Numbered from the stretch's first letter, positions 7,647 to 17,341 are shown. The stretch: 41,295 nucleotides of DNA from Rhodocyclaceae bacterium (GCA_016791105.1 JAEUNM010000016.1:1-41295); one strand, 5' to 3'. A program made the numbers and translations. The notes: generated from the sequence alone by a model not told the origin.

Positions 7647-7827
7647 ACGCCACCCGGTGTGCCCGTGCTGCGCCGCGGCCCCGGCGAGGCGGGCACGCCA
7701 CAGGGAGGTATGCCACCCGACGGGACATGCTACAACCGGCACGGCATACAGCTTGCCCCGTGTGCCGAGAAAAACAGGCTTGGTGCTCGATTAACCGGCA
7801 TTTGGGTCATTCCACGAACGAATCCGC

Positions 7828-7860
7828 GGGCGCCGTCGAGCGCCCCGGCTAGGGTAGAAT
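7828..7860 (+). promoter_or_regulatory. Candidate promoter with GC-rich inverted repeat upstream of beta-helix gene
   Basis: A -10-like TAGAAT (7855-7860) in the extended context GGGTAGAAT lies 50 bases before the chosen start. The inverted repeat GGGCGC (7828-7833) / GCGCCC (7840-7845) falls where the -35 and spacer would be. No good -35 hexamer is seen. Confidence 0.35.
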
Positions 7861-7909
7861 GACCAAGCTGGTTTTCCTGCCGCGCGGCAACCCCGTGCAA
7901 CGCGACTTC

Positions 7910-9061
7910 ATGCGACCACCGCTGCTGATCGCCACAATCCTGTTCCCCGTTGCCGCCGCTGCAGCCGCGCCCCCCTGCGGCGCGGATCTATGCGTCGGCC
8001 CGGCCTATTCCTTACAGCGCCCGAGTGATGCCGCGCGCGTTGCGCGCGACGGCCAGACCATTGCGATCACGGCCGGAACCTATGCCGGCGATGTTGCCGT
8101 GTGGACGCAGAACGGCCTTACCCTGCGCGGCGTGGGCGGCCGCGCGCACATGCGTGCCGATGGGCGGGCGGCCGCCAATAAAGGCATCTGGGTCATCAAG
8201 GGCAACGACACCACCGTTGAAAATATCGAATTTTCCGGCGCCCGCGTGCCCGACGCCAATGGCGCCGGGATACGCCTGGATGGCCTGCGTCTGAATGTCC
8301 GCTACTGTTATTTTCACGACAACGAAACCGGCATACTGACCAACGACGATCCCGCCAACGAGGTGCTGGTGGAGTACAGCGAATTCGCGCGCAGCGGCGG
8401 TGCCAGCCGCAACCCACACGGCATCTATATCGGCCGTATCGCCCGCTTCACGCTGCGCGCAAGTTACCTGCACCACGCGCGCGTGGGCCACAACCTCAAA
8501 AGCCGCGCAAAAACGAGCTACATCCTGTACAACCGCATCATGGACGAGGCTGACGGCAAATCCAGCTATGTGCTCGATTTACCCGATGGCGGCGTCGCCT
8601 ATGTAATCGGCAACCTGCTGGAAAAAGGACCCAACGCAGAAACGCCGACCGTCGTTGCCTACGGCGAAGAAGGCTACAAATATGCGGACAACGCGCTTTT
8701 TTTCGTCCACAACACAGCGGTGAATGACGGACTGGGTGCCAGCATCTTTGTGCATGCCGCACCCGGCGCGCAAAAAGTCCACCTGGTCAACAACCTGTTC
8801 ATCGGCCGCGGCGATCTGCCGCAGATTCAAATGGATGGAAGCAATGTACGCGCGAGCCACGACATCCTGTTCCAACCTGCCGGCTACGACTACCGGCCGC
8901 GCGCCGGCACGCCGGCCGTCGCTGCCGGCAGGGATGCCGGCAGCGGTCTGGGCGTGGATCTGAACGCACGCTGGCAGTATTTGCACCCGACTGCACTCGC
9001 GCCGCGGACCGAGTCCTCGAAACCGGATGCTGGCGCATTGCAACATGCGCCGCCGCGCTGA
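7910..9061 (+). CDS. Exported right-handed beta-helix repeat protein
   Basis: 383 aa. The ATG at 7910 opens a typical signal peptide (hydrophobic run then AAAAAAPPCG, cleavage about residue 20). An in-frame ATG at 7859 would add 17 residues and hide the signal. The mature protein has the pectate-lyase-like beta-helix pattern: repeated short strands with N.GIRLDG, YCYFHDNETGI, HGIYIG, SYLHHARVGHNLKSRAK, SYVLDLPDGGVAYVIGNLLEKGP and VHLVNNLFIG. Such proteins bind or cleave polysaccharides, but I see nothing that fixes the substrate or proves catalysis. It probably acts in the periplasm or outside the cell. No operon partner; the downstream kinase is 321 bp away. Confidence 0.85.
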   Translation: MRPPLLIATILFPVAAAAAAPPCGADLCVGPAYSLQRPSDAARVARDGQTIAITAGTYAGDVAVWTQNGLTLRGVGGRAHMRADGRAAANKGIWVIKGNDTTVENIEFSGARVPDANGAGIRLDGLRLNVRYCYFHDNETGILTNDDPANEVLVEYSEFARSGGASRNPHGIYIGRIARFTLRASYLHHARVGHNLKSRAKTSYILYNRIMDEADGKSSYVLDLPDGGVAYVIGNLLEKGPNAETPTVVAYGEEGYKYADNALFFVHNTAVNDGLGASIFVHAAPGAQKVHLVNNLFIGRGDLPQIQMDGSNVRASHDILFQPAGYDYRPRAGTPAVAAGRDAGSGLGVDLNARWQYLHPTALAPRTESSKPDAGALQHAPPR

Positions 9062-9382
9062 AACCGCACACCGCCAGGGCGCCTGTCCGGTGCCACTTGC
9101 GGGCGGGAATATGGCTCCTTGCGCCAGCCTGGACGCAAGCATTCGGCGTGTGGCCGGCACCGATAAAGGCTTGCCGCGCAGCACATCCGATGCAAAGCAG
9201 GCGCGACATATTTTGCACTGCACCACGCGTGGATACGGTAGACTGGACAGGAATTCGCAAGCGCTTGATCAAACGCAACTCATATCATCCCACCGTCAGA
9301 CCGGCGCCATCATATCCGGCACGCTGCCGCTGCCCAGACCGCGTGCAGGTGCGTTGACGCAAACTGCTCTGGAAACCAATTC
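9062..9382. other. 321-bp intergenic region
   Basis: No gene is supported. Open frames crossing it are Arg/Pro/Cys-rich and have no family signature. It should hold the promoter of the PAS histidine kinase that starts at 9383. No convincing promoter hexamers, hairpin terminator or repeats were found. Confidence 0.5.
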
Positions 9383-11245
9383 ATGCAGGCCTGGACGGAC
9401 GTCCTCCCCGACGCACTGATCGTATGTTCAACCGATGGCCAGGTACTTGAATGGCGCGGGCGGGCCCGCGACATGTATGGCTATACGCGCGAAGAAGCCG
9501 TCGGTACCCGGCTGGAACGATTGATCGTTCCGGCCGAATTGCACTCCGATCAACAGGCCAGCTTCAAGAACGCCGTCACCGCCGGCACGCATACGTTCGA
9601 AACCACGCGCCGGCGCAAGAACGGCACCCTGCTCTACGTAGCCGTAAGCGGACAACTTTTACCGGCCACGAAAGGCACGCCGGCCACGCTGGTGTTCGTC
9701 GAAAAAGACGTCACCCGCCTGAAGGTGGAACGCACGGCCAAGCTCATGGAAGCGCGCTTCCGCAATCTGCTCGATTCCACGCCGGATGGCATCGTGATGG
9801 TCAATCCGACCGGCCATATCGTAATCGCCAACCGGCAGGCCGAATTGATGTTCGGCTACGAACCGGGCAGCCTGCGCGGCGAACTGGTGGAAATTTTGCT
9901 GCCGCAGCACCTGCGCGGTTCGCACGTCGGTCACCGCAGCCGCTATTTCGTGTCGACCCCGCGCGTGCGGGCCATGGGTGCCGGGCTGGAACTGTACGGC
10001 CTGCGCCGCGACGGCGCGGAATTTCCCGTGGAAATCAGTTTAAGCCCCTTGGAAACCGAAGATGGCGTAGTGGTGATGGGCGCCATACGCGACATTACCG
10101 ACCGCAAAGGCGCGGAACGCAAATTCCGCGGCCTGCTCGAAGCCGCCCCCGACGCCATGGTAATCGTCGACGCCAGCGGCAATATCGTGCTGGTCAATTC
10201 GCAGGCCGAACGCCTGTTTGGCCGTGGCCGCGCGGACCTGCTCGGACAGCCTGTGCAAATTTTGCTGCCCGAACGGTTTCGCGCCACCCACCCGGCGCAT
10301 CGCGCGGCGTTTTTCGCAGACCCGCGCGTGCGTCCCATGGGCATGGGCCTGGAATTATTCGGCTTGCGCGCCGACGGCACGGAATTTCCCGTTGAAATCA
10401 GCTTGAGTCCGCTCGAAACGGAAGAAGGCATGCTGGTATCGGCCGCGATCCGCGACATTACCGAGCGCAAGCGCGTCGAGCGCGCACTGCACGAAAAGAA
10501 CTCCGAACTGGAAGAAGCCAACCGCGCCAAAGATCGCTTCCTCGCCAGCATGAGCCACGAATTGCGCACACCGCTGAACGCCGTGATCGGCTTCGTCGGC
10601 ACCCTGCTCATGAAGTTGCCGGGCCCGCTCACCACGGCACAGGAGCATCAGTTGCACATCGTGCGCACCAACGCACGGCACCTGCTCTCGCTCATCAACG
10701 ATTTGCTGAATCTGGCCAAAATCGATGCCGGGAAGCTTGAAATAAACTGCGAGGATGTCGACTGCGCTGCGCTGCTGCGCGAGGTGGCGGAATCCTTGCG
10801 ACCACAGGCGGAATCCAAACGCCTGCTGCTGGAAACCGAATTGCCCGGCGAAGAAGTCACGTTTCACACCGATCGCCGCGCGCTGCGTCAAATTATCACC
10901 AATATCGCCGGCAACGCCGTCAAATTCACCGAGAGTGGCCGCGTCACGCTGCGGCTCCTGATCGATCGCGGCAAAGCCCCGGCCAAAGTGGTTTTGCAAG
11001 TCGAGGACAGCGGCCCGGGCCTGCGCCCGGACGAACGTGAAGTGCTGTTCGAAGCTTTTGGCCGCGGCAAGGACCACCAGCGCCGCGGCATCGAGGGGAC
11101 CGGCCTGGGCCTGCACCTGAGCCGGAAAATGGCCCGGGCGCTGGGAGGCGAGCTGGAATGCCGCAGTGAATTGGGTCGCGGCAGCGTATTCACGCTGCTG
11201 CTGAGCGAGGAGCGGACACATGGCGGCACGCATACTGATCGCTGA
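9383..11245 (+). CDS. Three-PAS sensor histidine kinase
   Basis: 620 aa, no membrane segment, so cytoplasmic. Three PAS domains (about residues 5-118, 124-245, 246-368) are followed by HisKA with phospho-acceptor His392 in [10 protein letters not shown] and a HATPase domain ([35 protein letters not shown]). PAS2 and PAS3 share long stretches (such as [24 protein letters not shown]), evidence of an internal duplication. No receiver domain is attached; instead a single-domain receiver gene overlaps the 3' end by 26 bases. The signal sensed is unknown. With the downstream EAL protein it forms a likely phosphorelay feeding c-di-GMP turnover (inference from gene order). The ribosome binding site is weak. 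Confidence 0.9.
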   Translation: MQAWTDVLPDALIVCSTDGQVLEWRGRARDMYGYTREEAVGTRLERLIVPAELHSDQQASFKNAVTAGTHTFETTRRRKNGTLLYVAVSGQLLPATKGTPATLVFVEKDVTRLKVERTAKLMEARFRNLLDSTPDGIVMVNPTGHIVIANRQAELMFGYEPGSLRGELVEILLPQHLRGSHVGHRSRYFVSTPRVRAMGAGLELYGLRRDGAEFPVEISLSPLETEDGVVVMGAIRDITDRKGAERKFRGLLEAAPDAMVIVDASGNIVLVNSQAERLFGRGRADLLGQPVQILLPERFRATHPAHRAAFFADPRVRPMGMGLELFGLRADGTEFPVEISLSPLETEEGMLVSAAIRDITERKRVERALHEKNSELEEANRAKDRFLASMSHELRTPLNAVIGFVGTLLMKLPGPLTTAQEHQLHIVRTNARHLLSLINDLLNLAKIDAGKLEINCEDVDCAALLREVAESLRPQAESKRLLLETELPGEEVTFHTDRRALRQIITNIAGNAVKFTESGRVTLRLLIDRGKAPAKVVLQVEDSGPGLRPDEREVLFEAFGRGKDHQRRGIEGTGLGLHLSRKMARALGGELECRSELGRGSVFTLLLSEERTHGGTHTDR

Positions 11246-11618
11246 AGACCATCCTGCCAGCCGCGAACTATTGGTCTATCTGCTCGAAATGGCAGGCCAT
11301 GAGGTGCGCTGGGTGGATGACGGCATCGCCGCGGTACAGGCGGCGCGCGACTATTCCCCCGACCTGATCGTGTGCGACGTGCAAATGCCGGGCATGGATG
11401 GGTATGGCGTATTGCGCGCGCTGCGCGACGATGTCCGCCTGGCGGCCATTCCGGTGCTGGCCGTGACGGCCTATTCGATGCCGGGCGACCGCGAGCGCGT
11501 AATCGCCGCCGGCTTCAATGCGTATTTTGCAAAACCGATAGACCCGGAAACCTTCGTGGCGGATCTTGCCGCCCATTTGCCGCCGCATTTGCGCGGCATG
11601 AACGCCGCAACACCCTGA
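11220..11618 (+). CDS. Single-domain response regulator (receiver)
   Basis: 132 aa CheY-like receiver. The acidic pair is ED at residues 9-10, the phospho-acceptor Asp53 lies in [11 protein letters not shown], followed by the conserved Thr (VTAYS) and Lys (FAKPID). No output domain, so it acts as a phosphate shuttle or by protein contact. It starts inside the kinase gene (26-base overlap) with AGGAG 7 bases before its ATG, so the two proteins are translationally coupled and almost certainly partners. The next gene begins with another receiver domain, which could be the downstream acceptor. Confidence 0.92.
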   Translation: MAARILIAEDHPASRELLVYLLEMAGHEVRWVDDGIAAVQAARDYSPDLIVCDVQMPGMDGYGVLRALRDDVRLAAIPVLAVTAYSMPGDRERVIAAGFNAYFAKPIDPETFVADLAAHLPPHLRGMNAATP

Positions 11619-11713
11619 GCTTCGCCGCGCTCGATCGTTTCCGGGCGCGCCCAAACTTTTGCGCCGCGGTGCCGTAAATTTTGCCCGGGCCGTAGCGCGG
11701 AAAAGGAGTGATC

Positions 11714-14533
11714 GTGGCCACCGTCGCCATCGTCGATGACAATCCGTGGAATCGCGAGCTGCTGGAAACGGTACTGAATGCGTTCGGCCATCGCACCCTG
11801 AGCGCCGAGGACGGCGCCCAGGCGCTGGACGTGGTCAGGCGCGACCTGCCCGACCTGGTGATTTGCGACATCCTGATGCCTGTCATGGATGGTTACGAAT
11901 TTGTCCGCGCCGTGCGTGCCGATGCGCTGCTCGCCCACCTGCCGGTCATTTTCTGCAGCGCGCACTACCTGGAACAAGAAGCCGGCAAGCTGGCACGCGC
12001 CTGTGGGGTATCGGAAATACTTGCCAAGCCCTGCGAGCCCGAGGAAATTCTGGCCGCCGTCGCGCGCGCGCTCGACACGGACGTCCCCATCCCGACGCTG
12101 CCGCGCGAAGAACAGTTCGAACGCGACCACCGCCAGTTGCTTACCGACAAGTTGTCGGAGAAGGTGCTCGAGCTTGAAGACACGAATCGCAAACTGGGCG
12201 CCCAATACGCCCTTTCACAACTGATCGCACAGGTCGCGCCGGGTGCCGACATCGTGGCCGACCTGGCACAGTGCGTGGCGGTCGGGCTGGGTTTTTCCGC
12301 CGCGGTATTGTGGCGCCGTCATCCCGACGAAGCACGCTTGCAATGCCTGGGCCTGTGGTGCGGCGCCTTGACGGCGCACGGCTTTCTGGCGGCCAGCGAT
12401 GCCGTCACGCTGGCGCCCGGTCAGTCTGCGGCCGGCCGCGCCTGGGCCGACATGCAGCCGAACTGGCTGGACGAACTGGATCTCGCCGGTAGCGATGGTC
12501 GCGCGCTCGAAGCGCTGGCGGCCGGTTTCCGCAGCGGCGGCGCCGTACCCATCATTGCCGGCGGTAAAGCCGTAGGCGCGCTGGAAGTATTCAGCACGGA
12601 ACAAAGGCGCGAAGCGCAGGGCCTGATCGAACCGCTACAGGCCATGGCGGTGCAGATCGGCCAGTTTTTCGAACGCAATGACCAGCAACAGCGCATCGCG
12701 CGCCTGGCTCGCGTGCGCGCGGTACAAAGCGGCATCAATGCCGCCATCGTGCGCACGCACGAGCGCGTGGCCTTGTTCCGCGAAGCCTGCCGCATTGCGT
12801 CCGAGGCGGGCGGTTTCGGCATCGCCTGGATAGGTGAAGTACGTCCCGGCCCGGCCTTGCGGCCGCTCGCCTGGGCCGGCATGGCGGACGATCTGGGCGC
12901 GATACGCATCGATGCCGCCGACGCCGACATGGACGGCCAAAGCCGCATCCTGCAGGCCGTGCAGAGCGGCAAGCCGATTTGTTCGCACGCCATTGCGGCG
13001 GCTGATCTGCCCGGCGGGCGTGGCGAAGAAGCCTTGCAGCGCGGCTATCGTTCCTTGCTGGCTTTGCCCCTGGCGGTGGAACACGAGGTGGTCGCGGTAA
13101 TGGTGCTGTACGCGCGCGAAGCCGATTTTTTCAACGACGCAGAACTGGACCTGCTGCGCGAACTGGCGTCCGACCTGTCGTTCGCACTGGAATTTATCGA
13201 CAAAAAAGATCGCCTGTCCTACCTTGCCCTGCACGATGCGCTGACCGGCCTGCCCAACCGCGCGAGCCTGGTCGAGCAACTTACGCACGCGCTGCACGCC
13301 GCGCAACAGCAGCCGGACCACCTGCTGGGTGTCATGATTGCGCGACTGGACCGCTTCGCCTACATCAACGACAGTTTCGGGCGCCAGATCGGCGACGAAG
13401 TGCTGCGCGAAACCGCGCGCCGCTTCCAGGAAAGCTGGCCACTTGCTTACGCCGTTGCGCACGTCGGACCGGACCGCTTTGCCGCGGTCATAACGGACGC
13501 CCCCGATCTGACCTACCTGTTGCGCGCCTTCGACGCCTGCGCCGAAACCGTGTGCGCAACCCCGGTCACGGTGGATGAGCGCAGCGTAACGCTGTCGTTA
13601 TCCGCCGGCATCGCCATGTTCCCCGGCGACGGCGCAGATGCCGAAAGCTTGCTGCGCAATGCCGAAGCCGCCTTGCGTTCGGCGCGGGGTTCCGGCGCCT
13701 GCGCGTTCTACCAGCCGGTCATGAATGCGCACGTCGCGAAAACCCTGGCGCTCGAGCACAAATTGCGGCGTGCGCTGGAGCGCGAAGAATTCGTGCTGCA
13801 CTATCAGCCCAAGGTGGATACCAGTACGGGCAACGTCGTCGGCCTGGAGGCCCTGATACGCTGGAATGAACCCGGCCACGGCCTGGTGTCGCCGGTCAAT
13901 TTCATTCCCTTGCTGGAGCAGACCGGCCTCATCGTCCCGGTGGGCGCCTGGGCGCTGCGCCGCGCCGCGGCCGACATACGCGAGTGGCGCGGCGCCGGCT
14001 TGCTGCCGCCGCGCGTGGCCGTCAACGTATCCATCATGCAGTTGCAGAACCCGAATTTCGTCGCCGCGGTGGGTAGCGCGCTGCAAGCGGGCGACGGCCA
14101 GATCGAGCCCCTGCTGGACCTCGAAATTACCGAAAGCATGCTGATGGGCGATGCCGAACGCACCATCCTGCAGTTGAACGCACTGCGCGAGCTGGGCGTA
14201 CATATCGCCATCGACGATTTCGGCACCGGCTATTCTTCGCTCAGCTATCTCGCCCGGCTGCCCGTCAATGCGCTCAAGATCGACAGCAGTTTCATCTACG
14301 CGATGGACCAGAACCCGGTCAGCCGGACCATTGTGTCGACCATCATTTCGCTCGCTCAGTCGCTTGGGCTGGCGGTGATCGCCGAGGGCGTCGAAACGCA
14401 AAATCAGGCCGACCAGTTGCGTGTATTTCACTGCGACCAGTTGCAGGGCTTTCTGGTGAGCCGCGCACTGCCCGCCGACGAGGTGGTGCACTTCTTGCGC
14501 GACGGCGAGGTGCACCCGCACGGCCACACCTGA
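11714..14533 (+). CDS. Receiver-GAF-GAF-GGDEF(degenerate)-EAL protein, likely c-di-GMP phosphodiesterase
   Basis: 939 aa. It starts with GTG at 11714, with AAGGAG 5 bases upstream; a GTG two codons earlier overlaps that site. Domains: receiver (1-120, Asp52 in CDILMPVMDG), a short coiled segment, GAF-like (about 165-310), a second GAF (about 330-495), GGDEF-like (about 500-660) and EAL (about 675-930). The GGDEF signature reads GPDRF (585-589), so cyclase activity should be lost. The EAL domain keeps EAL (712-714), ITESMLM, IDDFGTGYSSLSYL, KIDSSF and EGVET, all needed for metal binding and hydrolysis. The protein should therefore degrade c-di-GMP under control of phosphorylation by the upstream kinase (inference from order). 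Cytoplasmic. Confidence 0.92.
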   Translation: MATVAIVDDNPWNRELLETVLNAFGHRTLSAEDGAQALDVVRRDLPDLVICDILMPVMDGYEFVRAVRADALLAHLPVIFCSAHYLEQEAGKLARACGVSEILAKPCEPEEILAAVARALDTDVPIPTLPREEQFERDHRQLLTDKLSEKVLELEDTNRKLGAQYALSQLIAQVAPGADIVADLAQCVAVGLGFSAAVLWRRHPDEARLQCLGLWCGALTAHGFLAASDAVTLAPGQSAAGRAWADMQPNWLDELDLAGSDGRALEALAAGFRSGGAVPIIAGGKAVGALEVFSTEQRREAQGLIEPLQAMAVQIGQFFERNDQQQRIARLARVRAVQSGINAAIVRTHERVALFREACRIASEAGGFGIAWIGEVRPGPALRPLAWAGMADDLGAIRIDAADADMDGQSRILQAVQSGKPICSHAIAAADLPGGRGEEALQRGYRSLLALPLAVEHEVVAVMVLYAREADFFNDAELDLLRELASDLSFALEFIDKKDRLSYLALHDALTGLPNRASLVEQLTHALHAAQQQPDHLLGVMIARLDRFAYINDSFGRQIGDEVLRETARRFQESWPLAYAVAHVGPDRFAAVITDAPDLTYLLRAFDACAETVCATPVTVDERSVTLSLSAGIAMFPGDGADAESLLRNAEAALRSARGSGACAFYQPVMNAHVAKTLALEHKLRRALEREEFVLHYQPKVDTSTGNVVGLEALIRWNEPGHGLVSPVNFIPLLEQTGLIVPVGAWALRRAAADIREWRGAGLLPPRVAVNVSIMQLQNPNFVAAVGSALQAGDGQIEPLLDLEITESMLMGDAERTILQLNALRELGVHIAIDDFGTGYSSLSYLARLPVNALKIDSSFIYAMDQNPVSRTIVSTIISLAQSLGLAVIAEGVETQNQADQLRVFHCDQLQGFLVSRALPADEVVHFLRDGEVHPHGHT

Positions 14534-14587
14534 ACGGCCGGCGACACGGCGTTTAAAGCCGTAAGGGAATTGCCTGGCAATCAAGGC

Positions 14588-14601
14588 CCGCGCGGTAAAA
14601 T
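14588..14601 (+). promoter_or_regulatory. Candidate promoter of the symporter-VanZ pair
   Basis: TAAAAT (14596-14601) matches a -10 box and is directly preceded by the self-complementary CCGCGCGG (14588-14595). The distance to the symporter ATG is 100 bases. No -35 hexamer at correct spacing is obvious (TTGCCT at 14570 is 20 bases away). Confidence 0.35.
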
Positions 14602-14701
14602 GCCGGCTCTGCCGGGTACCGCCGCAGCTACTTCGGCACTCACACCACGGCAGCCTGGTCCGCGTGCGCCGTATTTTCTCCACCCTTCGGAGTGTTTGTT
14701 G

Positions 14702-16201
14702 ATGTTGCTCTGGTTTGTCATCGGCTACTGGGTCATTTCGGTCGCCATCGGCCTGTACGCTGCCATGCGCGTACATAACACGAAAGATTTTGCGATCGCC
14801 GGCCGCCACCTGCCGTTCTACATGGTTACGGCTACCGTGTTCGCCACCTGGTTCGGCTCCGAAACCGTGCTGGGCATCCCCGCCACTTTCCTCAAGGACG
14901 GGCTGCGCGGCGTGGTGGCGGATCCATTCGGGTCGTCCATGTGCCTGATTCTGGTCGGGCTGTTTTTCGCCGCCCCGCTGTATCGCATGAACATGCTCAC
15001 GATAGGCGATTACTATCGGCGCCGCTACGGCCGCACGGTGGAAGTGGTCACCACGATCGCCATCGTGATTTCCTATCTGGGCTGGGTGGGCGCACAAATT
15101 TCCGCATTAGGTCTGGTATTCAACGTGGTGTCGGACGGCCAGATCAGCAAGCTGGCGGGCATGTGGATAGGTTCCATCACGATACTTGTCTATACGTTTT
15201 TCGGCGGCATGTGGGCAGTCGCGGTAACCGATTTCATACAGATGATCGTGATCGCGGTGGGCATGCTGTACATAGGCAATGAGGTCGCCGGCATGGCCGG
15301 CGGCGTATCCGCGGTGGTCGCCCACGCCACCGCCGCCGGCAAATTCGAGTTCTGGCCGGCATTCGACGCGAAAGAAGTGATCGCCTTCGCCGCCGCCTGG
15401 ATGACCATGATGTTCGGTTCGATTCCGCAGCAGGACGTATTTCAGCGCGTGACTTCCTCGCGCACCGAACGTATTGCGGTGTGGGCCACCGTGCTGGGCG
15501 CCAGCCTGTATTTCGTTTTCGCCTTCGTGCCCATGTTCCTGGCCTATTCGGCCACGCTTCTTGAGCCGCAGTTGGTGGCCGATCTGATAGATAGCGACCC
15601 GCAAAAAATCCTGCCCAGCCTCATCCTGCAGAAAGCCCCGCTGTTCGCGCAAATCATGTTTTTCGGCGCGCTGTTGTCGGCCATCAAAAGCTGCGCCAGT
15701 GCGACACTTCTTGCACCTTCGGTGACCTTCACCGAGAACATTCTGCGCCCGCTCATGCCCGACATGAACGACCGGCAACTGCTCAAGGCCATGCGCAGCG
15801 TCACCTTGATCTTTACCGTGTTGGTGACCTTGTATGCGATGAATTCCAAAGATTCCATCTTCCAGATGGTGGAAAACGCCTACCAGGTGACGCTGGTCGG
15901 CGCTTTCGTGCCGCTCACGGCGGGCTTGTTCTGGAAGCGCGCGACCAATCAGGGCGCCATTTATTCGATGTTTTTTGGCATGGCGGTATGGATTCTGTTA
16001 CTCGCTTTCGGCCCGGCAGATCCTTTCCTGCCGGCACAGTTCGCCGGCTTGCTGGCGGCTGTTTTCGGCATGCTGGTGGGTTCGCTCATCCCGCAATTCA
16101 TTACCACCGGCCTGCCGCCCGTGCATACCCACGAAGCGCTGCACGCACACCATCCCGCTGCGGCGAGCCACCACGTCGGCACACCGCCGCACCGGCACTG
16201 A
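14702..16201 (+). CDS. Sodium:solute symporter family protein with His-rich C-terminal tail
   Basis: 499 aa with about 12-13 hydrophobic helices. The N-terminal helix is followed by the SSS motif FAIAGRHLPFYMVTATVFATWFGSETVLGIP, then GLRGVVADPFG, TIGDYYRRRYGR and GGMWAVAVTDFIQMI, which place it in the sodium:solute symporter (PutP-like) superfamily. The substrate cannot be told. The ATG at 14702 has GGAG 9 bases upstream; the frame is open further upstream but that part is not family-like. The last 26 residues contain nine histidines in HTH, HAHH, SHH and HRH clusters, unusual for the family and possibly metal-binding. The next gene begins one base after the stop codon. Confidence 0.9.
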   Translation: MLLWFVIGYWVISVAIGLYAAMRVHNTKDFAIAGRHLPFYMVTATVFATWFGSETVLGIPATFLKDGLRGVVADPFGSSMCLILVGLFFAAPLYRMNMLTIGDYYRRRYGRTVEVVTTIAIVISYLGWVGAQISALGLVFNVVSDGQISKLAGMWIGSITILVYTFFGGMWAVAVTDFIQMIVIAVGMLYIGNEVAGMAGGVSAVVAHATAAGKFEFWPAFDAKEVIAFAAAWMTMMFGSIPQQDVFQRVTSSRTERIAVWATVLGASLYFVFAFVPMFLAYSATLLEPQLVADLIDSDPQKILPSLILQKAPLFAQIMFFGALLSAIKSCASATLLAPSVTFTENILRPLMPDMNDRQLLKAMRSVTLIFTVLVTLYAMNSKDSIFQMVENAYQVTLVGAFVPLTAGLFWKRATNQGAIYSMFFGMAVWILLLAFGPADPFLPAQFAGLLAAVFGMLVGSLIPQFITTGLPPVHTHEALHAHHPAAASHHVGTPPHRH

Positions 16202-16202
16202 C

Positions 16203-17327
16203 ATGAGCGGCGGGCCGCCAGCCGGTTCGCCCGCCGCTGCAACGCCGCAGCGCGGCCCGGACGCACCTAACCCGGCCCGCCTGCTGGTGCTGGCCTACGC
16301 CGCGCTCATCATCCTGGCGAGCACCAATCCATTTACCGGCTGGCGCGACCCGCAGGTCCCGCCCTGGCAATTCCTGCTCGGTGCGTGGCCGCGTTTCTTC
16401 ACCACGTTCGACCTGATTACCAACCTGCTGGCCTATGTGCCGCTCGGTTACCTGCTGGTGCCGGCGTTGCAGCCGCGCCTCAAACCCGGCTGGGCGGCAG
16501 TTGCGGCCGCGCTGATGGGCTGCGCACTGTCGCTGTGCATGGAAAGCTTGCAAACCTATTTGCCGACGCGAGTGGCATCAAAGCTCGATTTGCTCACCAA
16601 TTCGGCCGGCAGCCTGGCCGGCGCGGCGTGCGGGCTGTTCTATGGCAATGCACTTACGCTCGGCGGCAAGCTGCACCGCTGGCGCGTGCGCCGCATCGTG
16701 CGCGGCCGCGTCGGTGACGCCGCGATCGCCTTGCTGCTGGCCTGGCTGTTCGGCCAGCTCGATCCCGAAACCCAGCTTTTCAGCCAGGGGGATTTGCGTG
16801 GTTTGCTGGGTTTGCCGGCACCGGTCGATTTCACGGCGCAGCGGTTTGCATCCATCGAAGCCGCGGTCGCCGGCGCGACTGTGCTGGCGGTCGGTTTGCT
16901 GGGCTGGCAAAGCATGCGCAGGCCTTCGCCGTGGCCACTGCTGGCGGTTTTCGGCCTGGGCATGGGTGTGAAATGCCTGTCCGGCGCCCTGCTGGTACGC
17001 GGCGCTGCATGGACGCAGTGGCTCACGCCGGGCGCGCTGGCCGGTGCCGCCGCGGGCGTGGTGGTCTGCGCCTTGGTGCTGTCGCGCCGCGAAATGGCCT
17101 CGCTGCGCCTGCCGCTGGCCGCCATCGCGCTCATGGCGGCCACCGCGCTCATCAACCTTGCGCCAGAAAGTCCCTATCTGGCCAGCACGGTACGCGCCTG
17201 GCGGGCAGGAAATTTCCTCAATTTCAATGGCGCCACGCGACTTGCCGCGGCACTTTGGCCGTTTGTCGCGCTGCCTTTCATCATGTTGCTGCAGGCGCGC
17301 TCGGCGGCCGCGACCGATTCGGGTTGA
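16203..17327 (+). CDS. VanZ-family integral membrane protein
   Basis: 374 aa. The VanZ-like core occupies about residues 20-160, with STNPF near the first helix, TNLLAYVPLGYLL, and the signature ESLQTYLPTR.ASKLDLLTNSAGSLAGA. A further five or so hydrophobic helices follow (to about residue 370), making it roughly twice the length of a minimal VanZ domain. VanZ of enterococci gives low-level teicoplanin resistance, but in Gram-negative bacteria the role is unknown and often linked to envelope polysaccharide loci. It starts one base after the symporter stop, so the two are co-transcribed. Confidence 0.85.
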   Translation: MSGGPPAGSPAAATPQRGPDAPNPARLLVLAYAALIILASTNPFTGWRDPQVPPWQFLLGAWPRFFTTFDLITNLLAYVPLGYLLVPALQPRLKPGWAAVAAALMGCALSLCMESLQTYLPTRVASKLDLLTNSAGSLAGAACGLFYGNALTLGGKLHRWRVRRIVRGRVGDAAIALLLAWLFGQLDPETQLFSQGDLRGLLGLPAPVDFTAQRFASIEAAVAGATVLAVGLLGWQSMRRPSPWPLLAVFGLGMGVKCLSGALLVRGAAWTQWLTPGALAGAAAGVVVCALVLSRREMASLRLPLAAIALMAATALINLAPESPYLASTVRAWRAGNFLNFNGATRLAAALWPFVALPFIMLLQARSAAATDSG

Positions 17328-17341
17328 ACGCCGCGCGGCGA

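Noticed and set aside
7660..7696. GTGCCCG / CGGGCAC inverted repeat after tupA as a terminator
   Set aside because: 23-base loop and no T-run; weak evidence.
6837..7742. 301-aa open frame opposite tupA
   Set aside because: His/Val/Gln-rich mirror translation; TupA motifs are on the plus strand.
13598..15097. 499-aa open frame on the minus strand across the EAL gene end and symporter start
   Set aside because: Spans two clearly real plus-strand genes and shows no recognisable domain.
17329..17340. CGCCGCGCGGCG palindrome between VanZ and the lipoprotein gene
   Set aside because: Arms would leave almost no loop and no T-run; common by chance in GC-rich DNA.
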